A stretch of 64,000 nt of DNA from assembly GCA_943736015.1 (NCBI GenBank), contig OX031066.1, positions 7,940,245 through 8,004,244 of the forward strand. Direction: 5' to 3'. The translations under genes were made by a program, and so were the position numbers. The stretch is from Tridacna crocea (Eukaryota > Mollusca > Bivalvia > Cardiida > Cardiidae). Below, one piece after another: positions 1 through 12,669 of the stretch (position 1 is the first letter of the stretch; the number at the start of each line of letters is the position of its first letter). The notes below the pieces were generated by a model. The model did no database searches. It had not been told where the DNA came from and saw only the letters and a program-made list of their open reading frames with translations.

Positions 1-3000
1 AACAGAAGAAGAGGAGAGATTATTGCAAGCACTACATTTGTTTGGTATTAAGCCAAAGCTAGGCACAACGGAAGATGTGGCAAAGCTGCTCCCGGTTTTT
101 CGCGCAGTAAAGCTGGAACCTGTTGTTCATAAGTTAGAGAAGCCCACATCAGGTAGTTATCACTACCCAAAACTGTCCATTTTTTATGGGGAGGAGGGAA
201 AAGGTGATGTAACATGGACTGCTTTTAAGTATGAAATTGAGTCTTTAGTTCTTTAAAAAGTTTTCTCTGAAGAACAGAATTTGCTAGATCTACGGAGATC
301 ATGTAAAGGAAAAGCAGCAAACAAGCTCCGCAGACTAGCTAGGAACCAAAGCACACTTACTTGAAGTCATAGAGAAATTTGACAGCGGCTATGGTTCAGT
401 GAGAATCAAGAGCAACAGTGATGAAAAAAATATATAGTTGTCGCCAGTCATATGATGAAACTTTACTGTCTTATACCTCTCGTTTAGAGGATATTTTCGA
501 TAGAGGGATTCAACTGTAGGCGCTTAAGAGGAGTAACACTCAGATTCTTAAGGAAGTGTTTCACGCAGGACTCAGGAGGGATTTAAAATTGATGTCCATT
601 TATCAGTTCGATAAGATCGGTGATTACGACGGACTGAAAAGAGAAGTCAGGAAGCTGGAATCCTGTCTTGTAGAAGATGATTCAGCAGAATATAGGACAT
701 AAACATGTAAGGCAGCTGTTACAACTGCATACTAGAGAGATGGGGAAAGTAAAGGATCTGCTTAAAAAGCTAAATGAGAGGAACGATAAACTAGAGAAGG
801 AGAAAGCTGGTAGTCAAAGTCAACAGGGCTTTAATACAGATAGAGGTAGAGGTTATAGAGTTAAAGGAAGAGTTTCAGAGGAAGAGGAAGGGGTGGTGGC
901 AAATATAAACCACAGAGGAAAACAAGTGGTAAAAACTTTATACCTACTTGTTAGACCTGTAACCAGAAAGAACACTTACAACGAGACTGTCCATCTTACA
1001 ATACAGTTGTATGCTATAATTGCAACGAGCCAGACCACAAGCAGAACGTGTGCCCAAAAGCATGAGCACTCATATTGCGGGATCCAATGTGAGTAGCTGT
1101 TTGAAAAGTGATCCCAAATTAATTGGTTATCCAAATGAGGCTGACGTCAATGGAATCCACTTACCTGCTTTACTGGACAGGAAGTTGTGTAAGTGTGGTG
1201 TCAAAGTCATTTATAGATAAACATCTTCCTGGAATAGGCATTGAAGATATCGGGCAAATGCTTAGTATTGAATGCGCTGACGGCAACCATTTGCCTAACA
1301 TTGGCTGTATTGATATTGATCTTGAAATACCATTAGGAATTCTGGGCTCTGATCTAAAAAGAAGTATACTGTTGGTCATCCCTGACACTCCTTATTCAGT
1401 GAAAACACCGATAATGCTTGGTACTAATGTACTTAACGAATTCCTAGATGATTGTAAGGCTACCTTTGGTGACAACTTTCTGCAAAAAGCAGGACTTCAT
1501 ACCTCCTGTCATTGGAATCATTAGATGCGCATAGACTAAAAGGATCATCCTGCGGCCAAATCAAGTTGTCACCATTAAAGGACAAACAAATAAAGAGTTA
1601 CATTATCCGTCGACTACAGCAATACTGCAAGAATCGAAGAATTGTGGAAATTTCGACTTCATTGACGTAACCAAGCTGTTATACAGTTTGAGAATGGAAA
1701 GAATAAATTAAATATGTCGAAGTTACTTTAATTAACCTTACTACCAATACAGTAACCGCCGTTTTCTGTGAAATTCAGCCTGTCAGCGTCACGGAAGAAG
1801 TGTTTGACAAATTGCTGATCCTGACAAAAGACCTGAAATGTTGAATACTCTAGTGATAGACAAGAATGATATCCAAACTGAAGAGGAGAAAGCAAAATTA
1901 ATGAACCTCCTTCATTAACATATTGACATTTTCTCAAAACATGAAGACGACACAGGTCATTGTGATTTTATGAAACATAGAATTGACTTGCTACCGGATA
2001 AAACAACCCCTTTTAAGCAGAAGCACAGGAAAATCCCTCCGATGATGATAGAGGAGGTTCGACAGCATTTAGAACAACTGCTGTCTGCTGGCATAATCAA
2101 GAAGTCTAAGTGGCCAAGGGCCAGCAATATAGTTTTAGTTAGGAAGAAAAATGGCTCCCTAAAGATGTGTGTCTATTACAGGTTTTTAAACACTAGAACA
2201 GTCAGTGACGCTTATGCTCTTCCGAGATTTGAGGAAATGTTTGATGTCCTGTAGGGAACAAATACTTTAGTACAATCGACATGAAGTCAGGTTATCATCA
2301 AGGAGAGATTGAGGAAGAGCATAAGGAAATAACTGCTTTTACCGTAGGGCCTCTGGGGTTCTTTAAATATAACCGAATGCCGTTTGGATTATCGATTTCT
2401 CCAGCCACTTACCAGAGACTGATGGAGGAGTGCCTCGGAGACTACAATATGATAATCTTTGTGATATATCTGGATGAACTAATAGTCTTCGGGGACACAT
2501 TTGAGGAACACCTGTACCGCCTGCATTTGGTTCTTACCCGACTTGCCCAGTGTAACCTGAAGATTTCTCCATAGAAGTGCATAATTATCTATTCAGGAAA
2601 AGGTTGGATTTCTGGGACATACAATCAGCGCTGAAGGCATAGAAACAGATCCAGCACCACAAATTCAGTTGAGCTTCATTGTTTTTTAGCGTTTGCTGGG
2701 TACTACAGACGTTTTGTGATGAACTTCAGCAAGATTACTAGTTATCAGATTTACTTCCGCCAACATCAAAGAAGAAAGGTCGTCATGAGGTGGATCCAAA
2801 ACTTCCTGTGGACAGAAGATTTTCGAGGATTTAAAGGACATTTTATCATCCCCACCAGTGATGGCATATCCAGACTTTTCACTGCCTTTTGGGCTTCATA
2901 CAGATGCTTCATCAAAAGGTCTAGGGGCTGTCCTTTATCTTGAACAGAATGGCCTCAAAAGAGTGATTGCTTACGCTGGTAGATCTCTGTCAAAGTCTGA

Positions 3001-3780
3001 AAAAAATTACAGCGCTTTCAAGCTGGAATTTCTGGCTTTAAAATGGGTCATTACTGAAAAATTTCCAGACTATCTCACTCTTAACCACTTTACAGTGTTG
3101 ACAGATAACAATCCTCTAACCTATGTCCTGACATTGCAAAACTAGACGCCACTGACCACCGCTGGGTCTCGGCACTAGGAGAATATTCTTTTGATATATC
3201 TTATCGCCCAGGACTTAGAAATACAGATGCAGACATAATGAGCCGATATCCATTCTATAAAAGCGAGGCTAAGCTCTAAGAATTGGATAAAGACACAATC
3301 AAAGCAATGTGTAACTAAATAGTTTCATGTCCATATATAGAAACTCTTCCAGCATGTGCTATAGACCTAGTCAAGGCAACCGAAATCCCAGGACATTCAC
3401 TTGCTTTGAAGGCATCACGGGAAGTTAGGAAAATGCAATAGCAAGACCCCATGATAGAGAAGTGGAGGAAAGCGGTCATAGATAACACCATACCGAAGAA
3501 AGTCTGTAATAACGAAGACCTTTCAATGAAAAAGCAGTTCAAGAATTTTAGGATGAAGCGGGGCCTGTAATTTATAGTTGTTTTAGAAGAGGATAGAGAA
3601 ATTGATCAGCTTGTTATTCCTATAGACCAAAGAAATTATATCCTCAAAGCACTCTACAATGTTGTTGGTCACCCTGGTAAAGAGAAAACTCTTAGACTAC
3701 TGGGAGACCGTTTCTATTGGCCAGGAATGATCGCATCAGTGGATAAATGGGTGACAAAATTGCAACATATTGAGTCTGTA
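1..3780 (+). mobile_element. Ty3/gypsy LTR retrotransposon, broken copy, cut by window start
   Basis: A fossil Ty3/gypsy-type element read on the + strand. Recognisable parts in order are a gag-like region (about 1-1100) with a region resembling CCHC zinc knuckles near 950-1070, a retroviral-type aspartic protease region (about 1120-1480), reverse transcriptase (about 1970-2575, with the RMPFGLSISPATYQRLME block), RNase H (about 2750-3280, with a TDASSKGLGAVL block) and an integrase zinc-binding HHCC-type region (about 3600-3770). The order protease-RT-RNase H-integrase is that of Ty3/gypsy rather than Ty1/copia. It is clearly broken, with many breaks spread over all parts, and no integrase catalytic core or 3' LTR was recognised after about 3780. 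The 5' LTR would lie before the window. The amount of decay suggests an old copy. Confidence 0.9.
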
Positions 3781-4940
3781 TGGAATAAAATCCAGCAGTT
3801 TTGAACGAAATCCGGCGTTTTCATTGGTTTAGAAAGTAGGGCAAACTGTGAATCTAATGTATTGTTTTGTACCATTTCAGTTTGCCAACTCGGGATTATT
3901 TAGCTGAAGTAAAGATACAGATCAGTACTACTTGTTTTCCTGTTTTGCTCCCGACCAAACGTTACCCCACCCTCTACTCTTTGTTGTCACCACTAGTCGA
4001 CAAGCAAAGGGGTTACATCCTCATCGCGGACGCGTTTGCACGGTATTCACTCTTCACTCCATGTTCTAATACAGTACATGACGAGACAAAAGTGCAACAC
4101 GTCTTAAAGAACACGAGGCTTAGAACTGTGTAGGAAAAATATCTTGCAAGGTTGGTTTCATCAGCGGACAGTATAAGTCCAAGATCGGGGCGCAGTTATT
4201 TGCAACCCGATCGTGATCCCGACCGTATGCGATATCACCAGTTTTGGCTTTCGAATGACGCATAACAGACGACAGAAAATGCGTCCAAAAATTTGGTTCG
4301 TTAAAGTGAAGAAAGCCGATAGCAGACCACAAACGACCAGGGGTTACCTTTCACCAAACTGCGTAGATTAAAGATTTTTTTGGGAAGAAGGAAGTGAATA
4401 TGGACACATACGGTCCCTGCTTAACCCAGAGGTATTGGCTGACTTAAGATTATGCAAATAATTATTCAACTAGTAAAGGTATGCAGTTTTGTGAAACTTG
4501 TTTTCAGACTTGATGCCTGCCTACCAAAACTGCTTATGGAAATTTTGTGCGTAAGCACATTAGTAAACCATCTGATCTTGGTTCTTCGCTGTCCTTGGCC
4601 TGTTGTCCTTGTAAAATCGCATCATTAAACTGTCAGTGTCACTTACATGTATTTTGTGCACTAGGTGTCAAGTCCCTTTTCCGTTTTTCGTGGCGTTTAA
4701 TAACAATATTTTAATCCTTTACAAGACGGCAAATTGTAAACTTGTATATTGGAAGCATTTGGAGACGATAAAGTAACAGTGGCTAAAAGATGGAATTTTC
4801 GTTCGATATGTTGTAAACAACGTGGTAAAATGGTTATTATTGATTATCTGTATCTCCTCCTTTTCCCAAGATGTTTTTAAAAGCTTTATTCTTCGGCTTC
4901 TTTACGATAATTATTGTTCGGTAAAGGGGTAAGTATGATC
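3780..4940. other. unassigned stretch after the gypsy relic
   Basis: No LTR or recognisable integrase core is seen here. An open frame of 88 codons lies at 3867-4133 (+), directly after a T-rich run ending CAG, and contains a block reading DKQRGYILIADAFARYSLF. I do not recognise it with confidence; it might be transposon-derived. The rest, to 4940, is AT-rich sequence without a convincing exon. Confidence 0.3.
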
Positions 4941-4989
4941 TCAGCGCGTTAAGTGTGTATAACACAGTATGAAAAAGATAATGGGCTTT

Positions 4990-5090
4990 GCAGATGGATG
5001 GATGGATGGATAAATGGGTGGGTGGTTGGGGGTGGATGAGTGGGTGGATAATGGGACGGGTGGGTGTGTGATGGATGGACGGATGAATGT
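4990..5090. repeat. degenerate GGAT/GGGT microsatellite
   Basis: Tandem GGAT units pass into GGGT and GGTG variants. Open frames through this stretch on both strands are low-complexity artefacts. Confidence 0.85.
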
Positions 5091-5446
5091 TTTACAATTT
5101 GCTTATACAATGCATTTTCACACAAATTCACGGAATAAATACAATCCTGTCGAAAATGAAACAAACAGACAATTAGAAAAACAACAGAAACTTGTTTCCT
5201 TTCACTGAACATTTTCGAAAAATAACGACTATTTTCGCCTCTTAAGGACGACCTTTTTCATACTTATCCACTTAACATCCTTTAATGGGAGTTTACGGTA
5301 AAACAAAATATTTTAACTGTCACACACAGTGATTTTCTTTTCCACAACGTATTGTGTTTCTTTGAATATTTCCCATTTAGGTTTCTTCCTTGTCTTGCCA
5401 GGAATTCAAAACCGGGGCTTGCTGGTTCTTATCCCTAGTTGATCAA

Positions 5447-5516
5447 ATGTCTTTCCGAATCGCAAATATAGTCATTCCTCTCTCAACACTGATCATTATT
5501 TTGAAACTTGTTACAA
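5447..5516 (+). CDS. candidate first exon (signal anchor) of the sulfotransferase; speculative
   Basis: ATG at 5447 opens a short peptide starting MSFRIANIVIPLSTLIIIL, a basic residue followed by about 18 hydrophobic residues, as in the N-terminal anchor of type II Golgi enzymes. A possible donor (A|GTATGT) at 5517 leaves phase 1, which fits the exon at 44026. The frame itself continues unspliced to a stop at 5668, so it may equally be a chance 74-codon frame. The implied intron of about 38.5 kb is long, and a phase match happens by chance one time in three. Confidence 0.15.
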
Positions 5517-5669
5517 GTATGTTGGAAGGCAGTCATATGCTTTGGAAGAATATTGTGACTAGTTTTTGTAAAAACCCCAGGAAATCAAAGAATTATGGGT
5601 GCACTAGCTGTAGCGATATAGCTGAAATGCTGTTGAAAACAGCCTTGAACACCATGCAAATCAAATGAG

Positions 5670-6840
5670 TAATACTTCTTTTCGCTTAAAAATATGTCTG
5701 TAATGTAAGGGGCTAAAGTCTGAGTCGTATAAAACTTATCTAAATACGGTACAAATTACGGTTTGTGTCAAAGTCTATGACTTTTCTGTTGCTGAGTTCG
5801 CTAAACCTCCGAAAGCAATTGACGTGACGTAGTTTGTAAGTGCACGTAAGTCGTAATTTTTCCGTAATAATTTATCGACAATGATGATCAGTGAAATAAG
5901 GTTGGAAACAAATGATTTGTACCTGTAACTGACGATTGACTCTAGGTGCACGTTGAAGCCTTACATTCAGTTGCTATGCTAATCGGGGACAATAATTGCA
6001 GACATGAAAACAATATACAGACATTCTGATTAAGGTATTCTACGCAATCTGATTTGTTAAATTGGTGTTTTACACCTATCTTTGACATTAATTCACCTAT
6101 CGATCGGTCATGTCGACCAGCACATACTCATGCTGGAGTTTTTTAAATCAGGTAGCGTAGATCACCATGATAAGTTTATTTCTGGCGCATTTTCGTATCT
6201 GCGCTCACGCATCTACCTTCTAAACGATAGGCAGTGTGGTGAGCGAGGACAATTCTGTTGCGATACCTAGTAAGATCATCAATCCTAGGAAAGAGAGTTC
6301 ATGAACTATCAGATAGATATCCGGTTTATGAATAAAAACAACCTTTCAGGTCTATATCTATTGAATAGCTTTCATAACATATGATAAATATATTCATTAT
6401 GAATAAAAAAAAAAACATACTTAAATTCCGCTTTCTCTTTAAATAACGTTTTGAAACATTCTAAAAATTAGTTTTGTCTGTGCGACCAACTGGAAGACAT
6501 ACGATTTGATTTTTAGGTATCCCTGACTATATTAAGGCTTAATCCAAGAACGCAGGCAAAATTCAGTTTTTTGTAAATCTAAAACGGTATTTCGGCAAAA
6601 CGAGCTTTGCTCGTCAAGGCCTTTCTCCGTAACACTCTATCGCTCGCCACGAGGCACAATGTTTTTGTATGGTGAAAAGATTTTTTTTCAAACACATTTA
6701 TTTTACATCAAATTATTTTAAGTGTTGCACTGATTACCCTCAATTCCTTGAAACTTAAGTAAGTACTAGCACATCACATGGCAAGATGGAAAGGTCATCA
6801 TGCTTATCTGACACTCTAACAATGCTGAGGGTCTTATAAA
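5670..6840. other. noncoding, nothing recognised
   Basis: AT-rich sequence with no convincing exon, RNA gene or family repeat. A small hairpin built on CGAGC/GCTCG is visible near 6600. Confidence 0.5.
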
Positions 6841-6845
6841 GGTTA

Positions 6846-7039
6846 TTCAACCCTTTATCACGCAAGAAATTTGATCTATTCCAAATTGAAAGCATTTGCA
6901 GTTGGCAAATTATGATGGGTAGAAAATATTGGTTAAAAGAGAAAATGGTGGTAACCAGCATTTTTTCCTTTGCCCACAATGTTTTCAAAAACGATATTTT
7001 TAAGTTACTAAAACCCAGGATTGTTTGGTACAGGGTTAA
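6846..7039. mobile_element. foldback MITE family I, decayed copy
   Basis: It shows the family landmarks in order: CCCTTTA start, the AAAGCATTTGCAG block, a damaged central foldback around TGGTAACCAGCA, and the GTTTGGTACAGGGTTAA end. The central arms no longer pair perfectly, so this is an old copy. Confidence 0.75.
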
Positions 7040-7044
7040 GAATT

Positions 7045-8275
7045 GACATTGTGCTGTTGGATTTCATAATCGGTTGAGCTATGCCTCTCTGAGTCATAGG
7101 ATTGTTTTATGTATTTTGTAGATGGCAATTGTATTTTTCCCTTATTCGTAAAGTACTATACACTATACCAACCTCCATTGTTCACATGATTAGGGTTGTC
7201 CTCTTATTATTTACGCATTTTTATAAGTAGGATAGGCGTGCTGCGACAAAGTGCATAGTTTACCTTATACACTTGACTAGATTCGCTGGAGCGGCTTTTA
7301 AGTAGAATATATTAAAGATTTGTGGATATGAATCAATCGCATAAGCTCACCCTGAGACCACTCGTGTGCATTTTAATCTTAAAGCCCAGAGAACAATGCG
7401 GTTGATCTCCTCCCTGATAACAACGTTATTTGAACCAGGAACATATAACCACGCATCATTATTTTCCTGAAGTCAAAAATACCTGCACCAAAGTAATATG
7501 AATTAAAAAAAAAGAGACCTCTTTTAAAAGACATATATACCTACGCGTTTTTGTAACCAGTAAACATGCAGTATCATCACTTCGGGAGGCCCTGCCATCG
7601 GATAAGACCACCTCGGTTAATATGTCAGGAGATAGTTTAAACATTTAGAGTTCTAAATCATAGACTTGAAAGATCTTCTAGTCCCAAACTGTACTTCTTT
7701 GGTGTGAATTATCATACGTTGGACCTCAGCCGATATAAAGTTAACTATGGCCCTGGGTGCTTTTAACATCCATCCATATGTTCCATAGAGATCTGTAGAT
7801 GAATAGCTTTTACTGGAAGGAGATGCAATTGTTCAACTGTAAGTTTATAGCATCGATAGTTTTGTATGTAGCAAAACTCAATATACGTCCATCAAGTTTA
7901 GTAAAAATTCTTAGAAGTGTGATATATTTTCTGTTTTTTATTTTAGCAAAACCAAGTTTAATAGCAAAGTATCACATCAAGGCGATCGTAAAACATGTAT
8001 TTGCACCGTCTCCTTAATTTTGGAAACTACACGAAGTTAATTTCAAAACATGTCCTGTCGCAAGCAACCATTAAATACTTACCACATGAAAAAGTTGATG
8101 CAAAGTATCAAAGTCGCCGCAAAAAAAAAATTGTTTAATGCTTCAAGAAAGCCAGGGCAAGTAAGTAAATGTCAGTTTTCATCAGCAGATTTTTTAACAC
8201 ATTATGAAATTATGTGAATAGTATAACCTATATCAAAACTTGTCTTCTGTTACAGTATCTAATACCCTAGCACAG
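7045..8275. other. noncoding, nothing recognised
   Basis: AT-rich sequence with short chance frames only. No repeat family member or exon could be supported. Confidence 0.5.
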
Positions 8276-8279
8276 CGCT

Positions 8280-8515
8280 CTCTTAGCTCTTTTCCAAACG
8301 ACAAATATTAGACTCTTCCAAATTCAAAGAGATGGCAGATGACAATTTAAAAAGCTGTAAAAATGGTGGAAAATTCGCTAGTAGTGGGGAAAAAGTATTT
8401 AATAAAGAAGAAATTGCTTATAACGAGCAATTTCTCCTCATCCAACATGTTTTGACAAAAGAATTTGATAGCACACATGTGATAACCCGTATTTGTTTGG
8501 GAAAATGGTGAAAGC
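8280..8515. mobile_element. foldback MITE family I, decayed C-type copy
   Basis: The centre reads GAAATTGCTTATAACGAGCA, the GAGCAATTTC core type also seen at 40511 and 63666. The termini and outer arms are much altered, so boundaries are approximate. Confidence 0.6.
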
Positions 8516-8966
8516 AGGGCTAAGTTACTAAAATGTTGCTGTCCTAGGAAAATATGATTCAAGAGGACATAAGTTTGCAAGGCATGCTTTCAATTTAAAC
8601 AAGTCTAAGACTATAGTGTTTGGTGAACAGTGTTCATAAAGAATCATGGTTTTGCATCGCGCTTTATCATTATGAACAACACAGCGAAAAAGTGGCCTCT
8701 CTCCAGATTTTTTCCACAAATTAAATTTATGCAGAGCTGGTTGAGAAATAAACAAAGGAGTTCTAAACTATCTTTGTTGTAAAAACTAAACTTAGAAATA
8801 AGTAACCAATAATGGTCAGATACAATCATAACCATCATACCCGTTCTTCGGCGGAATCTAGCACAATTTCAGCAATGCACAATTTTAGCAGTGGTCATTC
8901 AACAAAAAATACACAAATAGTAGGAAAAACTATCTACAAAATAATCAAAATGATTATTTAACCTGT

Positions 8967-9103
8967 GTACGAAGGTTGTACGAAACGACCAACTGGGTAC
9001 GAAATGACCAAAATTGAAAGTATAAGTAGGTACGAAATGACTAAAATCGTACGAAATGACCTAGGTACGAAATTAACAAGGTACGAAATGACTGGAAACC
9101 TGT
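8967..9103. repeat. cluster of GTACGAAATGAC motifs
   Basis: Six irregularly spaced copies of the 12-mer GTACGAAATGAC or close variants lie within about 135 bases in the same orientation. The spacing varies from about 14 to 30 bases, so this is not a simple tandem repeat. Confidence 0.8.
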
Positions 9104-9373
9104 ACAGCCTTGACCAATGGAAACAAGGCATTTATGTGGACGAGTCCATTTCTCACGAATAGCGACAGTAAAAGAAATAATTAGGCGGTTTTTTGATGTT
9201 GTAAGTATTAATAGAACAAAAATAGTATCGTATTGCAATTTCGTAGTTTAAGAATGAATTAAAAAGCCAGTTTAAGGCGAAGTAACGTTAGAAAGATTCC
9301 TTGTTAACCTAACACCCCTATAAAAACGAAATTCCCAGTATCCATGTCCTAACTCGAAAAACTATTAAAAATA

Positions 9374-9400
9374 TAGTCGCGCGCTTCTGCGCGGCGACTA
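9374..9400. repeat. GC-rich hairpin TAGTCGC...GCGACTA
   Basis: An 11-base arm pairs with a 12-base arm (one bulged base) across a TTCT loop. It is a GC island in AT-rich DNA and may be the end of an unrecognised element. Confidence 0.6.
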
Positions 9401-9404
9401 ATAA

Positions 9405-11330
9405 TGACTTATACAGATTTATTAACACCATAGCAGATAAAAATCAACGGACTGATAATCCTGAGAGTCGCCTGGAGGGTAATGGGTTAGAAGTTTTAAC
9501 TCTTTTTGTTCAAATCTATTAAAAGCATTCAAGATACAAAATAACTTAACTATAAAATAGTATTATATGCAAGCATATTCCGAGTTGTCATCCTAAAAAT
9601 CAAGATATCCATATTAAAATTTACATTTAAAAAAATGTGGTGAAAATCAAAATTTAGGCACCAGGATCGGCTTTAAAAAGTTCAAAGTTTTTTTACTCAC
9701 AGACAACAACCCTTTACAAATAAAGACCAGGTTATCTTCTGGTATAGGATCTAGTGACATACTTTTAGACCAAAAATGCCCTTTTGCAACTCGGCCATGT
9801 CTAATCCTAGCAGTCTGACAAAGTTTGTGGATATTAGACTGAACATAAATTTATGGATTCTACAGCTCTATTACGGTTTCGTCTGATTTGTCCCAGTGAC
9901 AAGTTACAGGCTTTTTCTTTTAACCCCAGATGACCTTTATTCAGTTTTGTCAAAAATATTATTGAGACAAACAGCCGGGCAATTTCATGATCATTGGACT
10001 GAACTGTAGCCTTTGGAGCACAAACAAATATTTGACTCAGTAATTTAGACCTGTCCTTTGGAAATAATTTGTTTTTGTTGTTGTCCAGGTTGAAGTTTTG
10101 ACCAGCAATGGACCCTATGAATGTGGCTGCTACAAGTCAAGAAAATCTATAACCCAATAGCATGATCATCAGCCTTTAACCTTTATCTGCGTTTTATAAC
10201 GTCCCAGGGATTAATAGCGTTTCCACACCAATCGAAAATTGTCTACATGTATATTGCTTTGGTGTAAATTAAATGTTTGCGATTCGCTTTATTATCCTTT
10301 ACAAAAACCCTTCACAAGATTACAAACACTTCAATGAAAAACTTGTTGTTCGAGTGTGTTAACACTGACAGATCTGTTATATTGTGTTTGAATTATATAT
10401 AGCAGAGTAAAAAATTAGTCTCTCAGATTGCTGATTGTTAGAACGGCGTTGTGTAAATTCAGATTTTGGCAGTTACGAAAGCACCTTGCGTTCTGACACC
10501 CGCACTAATCTAGGTTAATCGCTCATTGAACAAAAATAACAGCAGACTTTAAATTGCCCGTCTTTATGAACGAAAAACAATTACACATGGTAAACTTCAA
10601 AGCACTCTCTCTGCATAGGTCGGTGCACGCTGAAAGTAAAGGCCGCTTCAGCGACTGATTCATAAATATGTAAATTTATAAAGATTTCCGTGTTGCAAAT
10701 GACGTTTATACGTCACATGATAACAAAATCTATATTTGTCGCAAAGCTACATTCAAGAAAGCACCTGCAAAGCGATGACTTGGTTCAGCTTAGAACCGTC
10801 CACATTGCATGCGCTATGTACATGTACGATATCTGGTGCACCTAGAATATGGGTGCGCAACGTATCTAAAGTCTAGATTAAAAAGCTGGGAAGAAGAAAT
10901 GTGCAAGAATGTCTTAGAAGGCAATGCAATATTTCCAAGTCATTATAGATTTATTAAAAAAAAACAATAGCCTACTGTTGAGAAAAAAAGCAATTGAAAG
11001 TTTCGATGTTAACTCGGCATCGCCTTTCTCTGTCCAATCATAGGTTGGGCGTTGAATTGAAATAAGACTTTGCAGTTAGGGACAGATTGTAAGAGTAAGA
11101 GTGTACTTCTAATGGATAAATATCAATCAGTTTTCACTGAGAATTGTCCACAAATAGAAGCAGAAAAGATGATTGTAGTTGAAAATTTCTCAGTGTGTCG
11201 ACAGACTTGTTTAGTTCACGGCAGCTATTTTTACATATATACGTAACGCGCTATTTTTAGAGATGATGTCTGTGTAAGCAACAGGCTAATGTGTACCCTC
11301 GTTGACGAAATGGTTGTTTCAAGGTTTGAA
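9405..11330. other. noncoding, nothing recognised
   Basis: Nearly 2 kb without open frames of note, recognised repeats or RNA genes. It is among the emptiest parts of the window. Confidence 0.5.
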
Positions 11331-11339
11331 CCGTTAAAC

Positions 11340-11575
11340 AGCTCAGTCTATATAGACATATTCATTATCACAAAGGCACAACTGTAAATTATTTACAACA
11401 GAAAAAAAAATGGTTGTTCACCGAATAATTAGAAAACTATGTTTTATCTCGTAAACCGGAACTTGGGACAGGAAGCAGTACAAGGCCGGAGGTATGCTTA
11501 CGTCACCCCATAAATCAGGATGATAACAATGACAGCCTGGTTGCTACGCAACCAGGCGACTCAAAAATGTGACTT
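11340..11575 (+). repeat. dispersed repeat, copy 1, ending in a perfect hairpin
   Basis: It matches 14160-14395 over about 230 bases, including GAAGCAGTACAAGGCCGGA and CTTACGTCACC. Near its end a perfect 10-bp stem with a 3-base loop lies at 11535-11557 (GCCTGGTTGC / GCAACCAGGC). A terminal hairpin would suit a Helitron-like or foldback element, but no further hallmark is visible. Confidence 0.65.
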
Positions 11576-12441
11576 TTCCAGTTTCCAGCATACATAACCA
11601 CAATTTATAGAAGCTGATTATCACGGTAAAACACAATGTTGGAAAAGGAAAATTGTTGGCTAATACAAGGTTCGGGATCGTTAAATCCGAACGTATATGT
11701 TCATATTCACTAATATTTATGCTATTTTACGCATGTGTTTGTTATGGTAGTCCGCCCCAACGAAATCTACATTTATAACCATTTTCCCTCCGTTTGCGTT
11801 CTTTATAAATACGCAAAAACCATTGTTTAGCTGACGTATAATCTTATCACATAAGTGATACTGAAGTGCACATATAGATAACGGTTGAAATTTATGGATT
11901 TATTATCTTCATGTTTGCATATACACCTATAAAAACGGCCAAAGGTTCTCGTTTGCCAGCACGTTATCAAGCCCAAACCCTTATTTCTCTTTTCAGCCTA
12001 TGAAAAAATAGGCCTTGAGTGATATGCAAGCCTTTTTTAAAGGTGGCCCTTCAGATCTCGAGACGAAAATTTTACAAAAATACAAAAAAACTTATCCTCA
12101 TAATCCTTCTAATTTTCATGCATAAAACCCCACTAGTCGAAAACCATCCGACAACCAGAGAAATCAGAGACTTACCACAGCCCAGATCAGCACTGAAGGG
12201 AAACACTATCTATTTTTACATCAGCAACTCTTTCATTTAATACCAGAATGATACAGACAAAGCTCCAAATATAGCGTCCAAAGTTCTAGACATTATCGAA
12301 AATAATTATATTTTTGTTATGTTATGGAATTTAAGAGTGATTATCTGTCGGATGCCAAAGTACTGTTATATACAGTCTATGAAAACAAAGTGCCAAACTC
12401 AGATTTCTGTCTTAAGTTTAAACAGACGGATATGAACCTTG

Positions 12442-12668
12442 CTAAACTCTTTACCGAACGAAAATATCTTGTCCAAATCGAAAGCATTTGCAGATGACAA
12501 TAAAATAAACGTGACTGAAAATTTGGAATTCGTTTTGTGGAGGGTAGAAGACATTGCTGGGAAAAGGAGAAAATGCTGGTTACCAACATGTTCTCCTTTT
12601 CCCACAATGTTTTCTAAAGGCTTCTTTCTCGGGGTAGTCAAAATAGGGGTTGTGTGGTAATGGGTTAG
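12442..12668. mobile_element. foldback MITE family I, A-type
   Basis: All family blocks are present, ending GTGTGGTAATGGGTTAG. The two arms of the central foldback differ at a few positions, and both terminal TTAA sites are altered. Confidence 0.85.
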
Positions 12669-12669
12669 A

